This document shows positions 58,590 through 64,000 of a stretch of DNA of 64,000 nucleotides, piece by piece. The notes beneath the pieces are model-generated. The model was not told where the DNA came from, made no database searches, and worked only from the letters and a program-made list of their open reading frames with translations. Both the position numbers and the translations under genes were made by a program. Within the stretch, counting starts at the first letter, position 1; every line of letters starts with the position of its first letter. Location: the NCBI RefSeq assembly GCF_900605005.1, contig NZ_LR027558.1, forward strand, positions 1,771,333 to 1,835,332, in the 5' to 3' direction. Source of the DNA: Acidipropionibacterium timonense. Lineage in GTDB: Bacteria; Actinomycetota; Actinomycetes; Propionibacteriales; Propionibacteriaceae.

Positions 58590-59924
58590 ATGTCGACCTC
58601 ACTGCTGACCGACCACTACGAGCTCACCATGGTCGAGGCGGCGATGCGCGCTGGCACCGCCTCGCGCCGCTGCGTCTTCGAGATGTTCCCCCGCCGGCTG
58701 CCGGAGGGCCGCCGCTACGGCGTCGTCGCCGGAACCGGGCGGATGCTCGAGGCCCTCGCCGAGTTCCACTTCGACCCGGACGAGGTCGACTTCCTGCGTC
58801 GCACCAAGGTCGTCGGCGAGGACATGGCCCGTTGGCTCTCCGACTACCACTTCAGCGGGACCATCAGCGGGTACGCCGAGGGCGACCTCTACTTCCCCGG
58901 CTCGCCACTGGTCACCGTTGAGGGCACCTTCGCCGAGGCCTGCGTGCTCGAGACCCTCCTGCTGAGCATCTACAACCACGACTCGGCGGTCGCCTCGGCG
59001 GCGTCCCGGATGGTCCTCATGGCCGAGGGCCGGCCGATCATCGAGATGGGGTCCCGGCGCACCCACGAGGAGGCGGCCGTCTCCGCGGCGCGGGCCGCCT
59101 GGATCGCCGGGTTCGGGCCGACCTCGAACCTCGCCGCCGGCTACCGCTACGGGGTGCCCACCTCGGGTACCGCCGCCCACGCCTTCACCCTCCTCTTCGA
59201 CACCGAGGCCGACGCCTTCCGCGCCCAGCTCGAGACCTACGGGTCGGCGACGACGCTGCTGGTCGACACCTTCGACATCGAGCAGGCGGTCCGTGAGGCG
59301 GTCCGGCTCACCGACGGCCGGCTCGGGGCGGTGCGCATCGACTCGGGTGACCTCGCCATCGTCGCCCGCCAGGTCCGCGACCTCCTCGACGACCTGGGAG
59401 CCACGAGCACCAGGGTCATCGTCACCTCCGACCTCGACGAGTGGCAGATCGCCGCCCTGCGCGGCGCCCCGGTCGACGGCTACGGGGTCGGCACCTCGGT
59501 CGTCACCGGCTCGGGCGCACCGACGTGCTCGTTCGTCTACAAGCTCGTCGCACGGGCCACCGAGGACGGCCCGGACGCCCCGCTGCTTCCGGTGGCCAAG
59601 AGATCGGCGCACAAGTCGACCGTCGGCGGCCACAAGTACGCCCTGCGCCGGCTCGGCGCCGACGGCGTCGCCCAGGCCGAGATCGTCGGGGTCGGGGAAC
59701 GACCCACCGGCGACGGGGACGACCGCGACCTCATCGTGCCGTTGGTCACCGAGGGCCGGATCGTCGGCTCCGAGCCGATCAGCGCCGCCCGGGAGCGTCA
59801 CGCCCATGCCCTCACCGAGCTGCCGTTGTCGGGCCGACGCATCTCCCGGGGCGACCAGGCCATCCCCACTATCATGGTCCGCGGCGGCGGGGCGGACGCC
59901 GTCCTGGGCGCCTCCCTCGACTGA
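58590..59924 (+). CDS. pncB: Nicotinate phosphoribosyltransferase
   Basis: 444 residues. It salvages nicotinate into NAD. It begins TSLLTDHYELTMVEAAMRAG, with the catalytic-site pieces MGSRRTHEEAAVSAARAAWIAGFGPTSNLAAG, GTAAHAF, VRIDSGDL and VTSDLDEW intact. ATG 58590 sits 6 nt after TAGGGT (58578-58583), so leaderless. It is divergent from clpS; the 249 bp between the two starts hold only their promoters as far as I can see. Confidence 0.95.
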   Translation: MSTSLLTDHYELTMVEAAMRAGTASRRCVFEMFPRRLPEGRRYGVVAGTGRMLEALAEFHFDPDEVDFLRRTKVVGEDMARWLSDYHFSGTISGYAEGDLYFPGSPLVTVEGTFAEACVLETLLLSIYNHDSAVASAASRMVLMAEGRPIIEMGSRRTHEEAAVSAARAAWIAGFGPTSNLAAGYRYGVPTSGTAAHAFTLLFDTEADAFRAQLETYGSATTLLVDTFDIEQAVREAVRLTDGRLGAVRIDSGDLAIVARQVRDLLDDLGATSTRVIVTSDLDEWQIAALRGAPVDGYGVGTSVVTGSGAPTCSFVYKLVARATEDGPDAPLLPVAKRSAHKSTVGGHKYALRRLGADGVAQAEIVGVGERPTGDGDDRDLIVPLVTEGRIVGSEPISAARERHAHALTELPLSGRRISRGDQAIPTIMVRGGGADAVLGASLD

Positions 59925-59957
59925 CGCAGCGGGGCGCACCCCTCCGAGACCCCGTGC

Positions 59958-59975
59958 GGGGCCCGAGAGGGCCCT
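59958..59975 (+). terminator. Short terminator-like hairpin after pncB
   Basis: GGGCCC (59959-59964), GAGA loop, GGGCCC (59969-59974). Weak but well placed between pncB and the HU gene. Confidence 0.45.
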
Positions 59976-60023
59976 CAGGGAACCAAAATCACGCCCTGGT
60001 TGGCTTGTGAGGCGGGTATTTCC

Positions 60024-60051
60024 TTGACTGGGCCCGTGGTGACGCTACTGT
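60024..60051 (+). promoter_or_regulatory. HU gene promoter
   Basis: TTGACT (60024-60029), 16-bp spacer, TACTGT (60046-60051); a strong sigma-A-type match, giving a 5' UTR of about 60 nt. Confidence 0.7.
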
Positions 60052-60116
60052 CCTCAGTGTGGAACGACCGCCCAGGTCGGCCCGACACCTGTCCCTGTGA
60101 CGCACTAGGAGACCCC

Positions 60117-60392
60117 ATGACCAAGTCCGAGCTCATCAAGGCCATCGCGAAGAAGGCCTCCCTGACCGAGGCGCAGACCAACGAGGCCGTCAAGGGCCTC
60201 ACCGACGTCATCACCGAGGCCCTCGCCCAGGGTGACAAGATCCAGCTCCCCGGCCTCTTCACCGCCGAGGTCGTCGAGCGTCCGGCCCGCAACGGTCGCA
60301 ACCCGCGCACCGGCGAGGCGATGGAGATCCCGGCCCACAAGGCCGTGAAGATCTCGGCCTCGAGCACCCTCAAGAAGGCCGTCTCCGAGTGA
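60117..60392 (+). CDS. Histone-like DNA-binding protein HU
   Basis: 91 residues. HU/IHF fold: MTKSELIKAIAKKASLTEAQTNEAVKG start, the beta-arm PARNGRNPRTGEAMEIPAHKAV and C-terminal STLKKAV. It lacks the long Lys/Ala-rich tail of mycobacterial HupB, so it is a plain HU. ATG 60117 with AGGAG at 60107-60111. The strong promoter and terminator fit an abundant nucleoid protein. Confidence 0.96.
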   Translation: MTKSELIKAIAKKASLTEAQTNEAVKGLTDVITEALAQGDKIQLPGLFTAEVVERPARNGRNPRTGEAMEIPAHKAVKISASSTLKKAVSE

Positions 60393-60410
60393 GTCGGTGA
60401 TCTCGAACGA

Positions 60411-60444
60411 CGTGAGGGCCGCCCCTGATGGGGCGGCCCTCACG
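60411..60444. terminator. Strong terminator between the HU gene and convergent malQ
   Basis: A perfect 15-bp stem (60411-60425 with 60430-60444, core GGGCCGCCCC) with a TGAT loop. Serves hup and probably malQ from the other side. Confidence 0.85.
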
Positions 60445-60464
60445 TCATCTCGGGACCAGCGGCC

Positions 60465-62579
60465 TCAGCCACGCAGCACGGCCGCCAGACGCGCCGCCCG
60501 CTCGTCCTCGAAGACGTCCTCCAGGAGGATCGGCGTGCCGTCCGGCCCGCTGAGCGGCACCCGCCAGTTGGGGTACTCGTTCTCGGTGCCGGGCAGGTTC
60601 TGGGTGCGCGGGTCGCCGACGGCGTCGGTGAGGGTGGCGTTGATGACCTTCGACGGGGTCCAGGTGAGCATCCGGTGCATGGCCAGGACGATCTGCTCGG
60701 GATCGTCCTGTTCCTCCCCCAGCGCCCCCCGCTCGCGCAGCGCGGTCAGCCAGGACTCGCGCTCGCGCCGGGCCACCTCACGCTCCTCCTCGAGGGACTC
60801 GGTGAGCAGGCCCAGGCTGTCGCGCAGGTCGACATGGTCGCCGGCCAGGTAGCCGACGGTCGGCGGCAGGTCGTGGGTCGTCACCGAGCTCATGGCGTAC
60901 TCGCGCCACTGCTCGGGAGCCAGCGGGCGGCCGTCCGGCCCGACCTCGAACCACATGACCGAGGTGCCGAGGATGCCGCGATCACGCAGGAACTCGCGGA
61001 CCCACGGCTCGACGGTGCCCAGGTCCTCGCCGATGACGAGGGCCCCGGCCCGGTAGGCCTCGAGGGCGACGACGCCCACCATGGCCTCGTGGTCGTAGCG
61101 GACGTAGGCACCCATCCGCGGGCCCAGGCCCTTGGGAACCCACCACAGCCGGAACAGACCCATGATGTGGTCGATCCGCACCCCTCCGGCGTGCCTCATG
61201 GCTCCGGCGACCATCTCGCGAAGCGGGGCGTAGGCCATCTCCGCCAGGACGTCGGGACGCATCGGCGGCTGGCCCCAGTCCTGGCCGGCCTGGTTGAAGG
61301 CGTCCGGGGGTGACCCGACGTGGACGTCGCGGGCGAAGAGCCGGCCGAGGATCCACGCGTCGGCCCCCGCGCCGTTGACGCCGACCGCCAGGTCGCAGAC
61401 GAGACCGACCGGCATCCCGCTGTCACGGGCGGCGGCTTGGGCGGCCGACAACTGCTGGTCGGCGATCCACTGCATCCACACGTAGAGGTCGATCCGGTCG
61501 GCATGGTCACGTCGGTAGGCGGCGACCTCCTCGCTCGTGGCGTCCTGGAGGTCGGCGGGCCAGTCGCGCCAGTCGGCACCGAAGTCCTCGCTCAGGGCGC
61601 ACCACGTGGCGTAGTCGACCAGACGCCGTCCCCGGGCGGCGCGGAAGGCCTCGTAGGCCATCCGTCGGGACGGCGCCAGCTCGACGTCGTGGATGAGCTC
61701 GAGGGCGGCACGCTTGGCCGCCCACGACCGATCGCGGTCGAGGACGACGTTCGGTCCCTCGTCGAGGGTCCCGTGCCGGGCGCGCTCGATGTCGGCCCGG
61801 GCCTCCTCGCCCAGGTCGTGGTACTCGGGGATGGACTCGGGGCGGATGTACAGCGGATTGAGGAAGAGCCGGCTGCTCGGCAGGTAGGGAGACGGTTCGA
61901 TCGGCGCGACGACCTGCGCTGCGTGCAGTGGGTTGGTGAGGAGGTAGCCGGCCCCTTGGTACGCCGACCAGGTGCACAGGTCGGCCAGGTCGACCAGGTC
62001 ACCGAGCCCCCAGGACCTGCGCGACCGGACCGAGTACAGCTGCGCGGCGTATCCCCACACCCGGCTCGACCCCATGGCGCGCGGCAGCCCGACCCAGTTG
62101 GGGGTGACGATGAGGGTCGAGGTGGCCGTCGTCCCGTCGCCGACGGTGGCGATGAGGGTGTGGTAGCCCAGCGGCAGGTCGCCGGGGACGGCGAAGGTCG
62201 CCTCGCCCGTCATGGCACCGTCGATGGGCCGGTCGGGGTTCCAGTTGTCGACCTGCCAGCACTCCCGGTCCCGACCGTCCTCGAGGTGGACCTGCAGGTG
62301 CACCCACTGCCCGGCGGGCACGTGGAGGTCGACGCGCCCCTCCGCATGCTCCCGGACGACGACGCACGGCGGCAGGGTGCGACGCCAGGGGTCGTCGCGC
62401 AGTCGCTGCAGTTCCTCGGCCGCCCGCTGCGGGGTGGAGGCGTCGACGTCGAGCTCGGCGAGCACCGCGATGACGGTCTGCTCGGCCACCTGGGTGCGCC
62501 GACCCTTCCAGTCGTAGAACTCCAGGGCGATGCCGAAATGATCCGCCAGGGCGACGAGGTTCGGGTCGGACAGGGACAT
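60465..62579 (-). CDS. malQ: 4-alpha-glucanotransferase (amylomaltase)
   Basis: 704 residues, GH77. An N-terminal beta-rich domain (~1-170) typical of longer actinobacterial MalQ precedes the barrel. Catalytic residues lie in GGVRIDHIMGLFRLWW (nucleophile Asp), IGEDLGTVEPWV (acid/base Glu) and SVTTHDLPPTVG (Asp); NPLHAAQVVAPIEPSPYLPSSRLFLNPLYI is the conserved substrate segment. It rearranges malto-oligosaccharides. ATG 62579 has AGGAAGG upstream. Confidence 0.95.
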   Translation of the reverse strand: MSLSDPNLVALADHFGIALEFYDWKGRRTQVAEQTVIAVLAELDVDASTPQRAAEELQRLRDDPWRRTLPPCVVVREHAEGRVDLHVPAGQWVHLQVHLEDGRDRECWQVDNWNPDRPIDGAMTGEATFAVPGDLPLGYHTLIATVGDGTTATSTLIVTPNWVGLPRAMGSSRVWGYAAQLYSVRSRRSWGLGDLVDLADLCTWSAYQGAGYLLTNPLHAAQVVAPIEPSPYLPSSRLFLNPLYIRPESIPEYHDLGEEARADIERARHGTLDEGPNVVLDRDRSWAAKRAALELIHDVELAPSRRMAYEAFRAARGRRLVDYATWCALSEDFGADWRDWPADLQDATSEEVAAYRRDHADRIDLYVWMQWIADQQLSAAQAAARDSGMPVGLVCDLAVGVNGAGADAWILGRLFARDVHVGSPPDAFNQAGQDWGQPPMRPDVLAEMAYAPLREMVAGAMRHAGGVRIDHIMGLFRLWWVPKGLGPRMGAYVRYDHEAMVGVVALEAYRAGALVIGEDLGTVEPWVREFLRDRGILGTSVMWFEVGPDGRPLAPEQWREYAMSSVTTHDLPPTVGYLAGDHVDLRDSLGLLTESLEEEREVARRERESWLTALRERGALGEEQDDPEQIVLAMHRMLTWTPSKVINATLTDAVGDPRTQNLPGTENEYPNWRVPLSGPDGTPILLEDVFEDERAARLAAVLRG

Positions 62580-62664
62580 GGTGGGCCTTCCTACGGTGGG
62601 GGGCTGGGTGTCGCCGGGTCGCTCGTCGTCGGGTCCGGGAGCGGACGGGCGAGGAACGGGCCGG

Positions 62665-63552
62665 CTACTCACGAGGGTTGTCCGCCGGGAGGTGGACCAC
62701 CTGGGTGCCGGAGATGACGTCGTGCAGGGCCTGACGGCGACGTTGCCACAGCGGCATGAGGTAGCTGATCGGGGTGAGGATGAGCACGGCCTCGTTGAGC
62801 GACTCGATCATCGCCCAGGCCAGGGCACGGGCCAGGGCGCGCAGGACCGGCATCCGACGATGGTCCTGCCCGCGCCCGAGGGGCACCACGCGCAATCTCA
62901 TGATGAGCTGTCCGACCGACCCGGCGCAGGCCGACAGCATGATGAACTGGTAGAGGCCCTGGGCGGCGATGTAGGCGCCGACAAGGGTCGTCATGGGATC
63001 GACGAGCCCGAACCGTTGTGCCGTGGTGATGCTCGTCGCGGTTCCCATGGAGACGCTGCCCTGCTGCATCGCCCAGTCGAGGTAGGCGTTGTAGCCGTGG
63101 ACGAGGGCGGTGACCTGGGAGTTGAGGCACACGAGGACGATCGTCAGGACGAGGACGAGGTCGATGAGGGTGGCGGCGACCCGACGCCACCATCCGGCCA
63201 GCGGGACGCCGTCCTCGGTCGTGCCCCACCGCAACGTGCCCTGCCAGCCGTCCGTGGTCGGGCGCGGGTCCGACGACGCCGGCTGGGCGCGGCGCGGCGT
63301 CTGCAGCGGCGCCAGGGACTCCGGGACGTGCTGGGTGGGGGCCGAGGAGGAGTGCGCGCGACGCGGCGTCGGGGTCTCGCGGAGGTTGCGGGTCCACTGC
63401 CGGCCGTCCCAGTACCGTTGGGAGGAGCTCCCGGCCGGGTCGGGGTACCAGCCCATCGGCGGGGCGGGTCGCTCAGCGGCCCCGGACTCGGCGAACGCGG
63501 GGGTGTACCCGTCAGGTCGCCCGTCGTCGCTGTGTGGTCCGTCGTTGCTCAC
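62665..63552 (-). CDS. RDD-family membrane protein with DUF2510 domain
   Basis: 295 residues. The short DUF2510 motif MGWYPDPAGSSSQRYWDGRQWTRNL (residues ~33-57) is followed by a polar linker and an RDD domain (PLAGWWRRVAATLIDLVLVLTIV...) with about four membrane helices. Function unknown; RDD proteins are proposed transporters. GTG 63552 lies 6 nt after GATAGT on the minus strand, so leaderless. The first 21 codons and the promoter are repeated in inverted orientation at the window end. Confidence 0.85.
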   Translation of the reverse strand: MSNDGPHSDDGRPDGYTPAFAESGAAERPAPPMGWYPDPAGSSSQRYWDGRQWTRNLRETPTPRRAHSSSAPTQHVPESLAPLQTPRRAQPASSDPRPTTDGWQGTLRWGTTEDGVPLAGWWRRVAATLIDLVLVLTIVLVCLNSQVTALVHGYNAYLDWAMQQGSVSMGTATSITTAQRFGLVDPMTTLVGAYIAAQGLYQFIMLSACAGSVGQLIMRLRVVPLGRGQDHRRMPVLRALARALAWAMIESLNEAVLILTPISYLMPLWQRRRQALHDVISGTQVVHLPADNPRE

Positions 63553-63605
63553 CGTTCCACTATCCCACGCGCGGGCGGTGCGGTCCGAACCGAACGGCCC
63601 GGGGT
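63490..63605 (-). repeat. Inverted duplication, arm 1 (start and promoter of the RDD gene)
   Basis: 116 bp, exact reverse complement of 63885-64000. The second arm is cut by the window end, so the true length is unknown. Confidence 0.9.
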
Positions 63606-63649
63606 CGATGATCCGACGCTCCATGGTCGGCGTCCTACACTCGGGGGTC

Positions 63650-64000
63650 ATGAGCACGTCATTGGCCCCCGGGTCCCAGACCGTCACCCAGGAGAAGGTC
63701 CAGCCGCAGTTCGAGGACGGCGACGCCGAGCGGTTCTCCCACTACGTGTCCAAGGCCAAGCTCACCGATGCCATGGTCAACGGCACCCCGGTCGTCGCCC
63801 TGTGCGGCAAGGTGTGGGTCCCCAGCCGCAATCCCGACAAGTTCCCGGTGTGCCCCCAGTGCAAAGAGATCTGGGAGTCGATGAACCCCGGGCCGTTCGG
63901 TTCGGACCGCACCGCCCGCGCGTGGGATAGTGGAACGGTGAGCAACGACGGACCACACAGCGACGACGGGCGACCTGACGGGTACACCCCCGCGTTCGCC
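63650..64000 (+). CDS. DUF3039 protein, fused in frame to an inverted copy of the RDD gene start (partial)
   Basis: Residues 1-78 form a DUF3039 protein: AERFSHYVSKAKLTDAMVNGTPVVALCGKVWVP, PDKFPVCPQCKEIWESM with a CxxC pair. ATG 63650 lies 8 nt after TACACT (63636-63641), a leaderless start. At 63885 the sequence switches to the exact inverted copy of the RDD promoter and gene start, and the frame continues into VSNDGPHSDDGRPDGYTPAFA at the edge. The natural DUF3039 stop is therefore missing. Either a rearrangement or, more likely, an assembly fold-back. Confidence 0.75.
   Translation, partial: MSTSLAPGSQTVTQEKVQPQFEDGDAERFSHYVSKAKLTDAMVNGTPVVALCGKVWVPSRNPDKFPVCPQCKEIWESMNPGPFGSDRTARAWDSGTVSNDGPHSDDGRPDGYTPAFA
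63885..64000 (+). repeat. Inverted duplication, arm 2
   Basis: Perfect inverted copy of 63490-63605, separated from it by 279 bp, ending at the window edge. Confidence 0.9.

Overview
The window looks like a chromosomal stretch of a high-GC actinobacterium, probably a member of the Propionibacteriaceae; the family placement is inference. Supporting signs are the imuA'-imuB-dnaE2 SOS mutasome, MurT/GatD, ClpS followed by a DUF2017 gene, DUF3039, DUF3618 and DUF2510-RDD proteins, oligoribonuclease, and many genes whose start codon lies 6-8 nt after a -10 hexamer (leaderless transcripts). I see no rRNA and no CRISPR array.

Layout. 1-6.8 kb: two dynamin-like GTPases, a PrsW-type membrane protease, tRNA-Arg, an MFS exporter, orn, a small zincin and tRNA-His. 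6.8-12.6 kb: an amino-acid ABC importer, then an overlapping trio (DUF985 cupin, MTA/SAH-deaminase-like amidohydrolase, adenosylhomocysteinase-like protein). 12.7-18.2 kb: a UvrA-like ATPase and a two-component pair with an oddly built kinase. 18.2-24.1 kb: the mutasome with two LexA-type boxes. 24.2-26.4 kb: murT-gatD and tRNA-Lys. 26.6-37.0 kb: a sugar-acid catabolic operon (MFS importer, PfkB kinase, PTE-family lactonase candidate, UlaD/UlaE/UlaF-like enzymes), a divergent SorC-type regulator, and a sugar ABC importer without its own ATPase. 37.2-38.4 kb: a DUF3618 protein, a Bcp peroxiredoxin and tRNA-Leu.

38.4-48.6 kb is a defence island starting right after tRNA-Leu and bracketed by imperfect 125-bp direct repeats (about 82 % identical). 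It holds a complete type I restriction-modification system (hsdM, hsdS, hsdR), an intact 1,461-bp ISL3-type insertion sequence with 25-bp inverted ends and an 8-bp target duplication, a 69-aa internally repeated protein, a gene with two in-frame amber stops, and a translationally coupled three-gene cassette: ThsB-like TIR protein, HIT-family nucleotide hydrolase, small membrane protein. This cassette resembles Thoeris but lacks ThsA and may be an undescribed variant. 48.7-54.2 kb returns to housekeeping (dinB, folA, thyA, rdgB, rph, murI). 54.4-57.4 kb is an iron-regulated feoA-feoB-NifU-like operon with a DtxR/IdeR-type palindrome. 57.4-64 kb has DUF2017, clpS, pncB, a histone-like HU gene, malQ, an RDD membrane protein and a DUF3039 gene, ending in a perfect inverted duplication that may be an assembly fold-back.

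The most unusual pattern crosses these regions: a 78-bp element present five times (about 24.1, 31.3, 38.5, 48.5 and 53.2 kb). Its two inverted arms always begin exactly 57 bp apart, although the 46-bp spacers are mostly unrelated. Two copies bracket the defence island and two contain the start codon of a gene.
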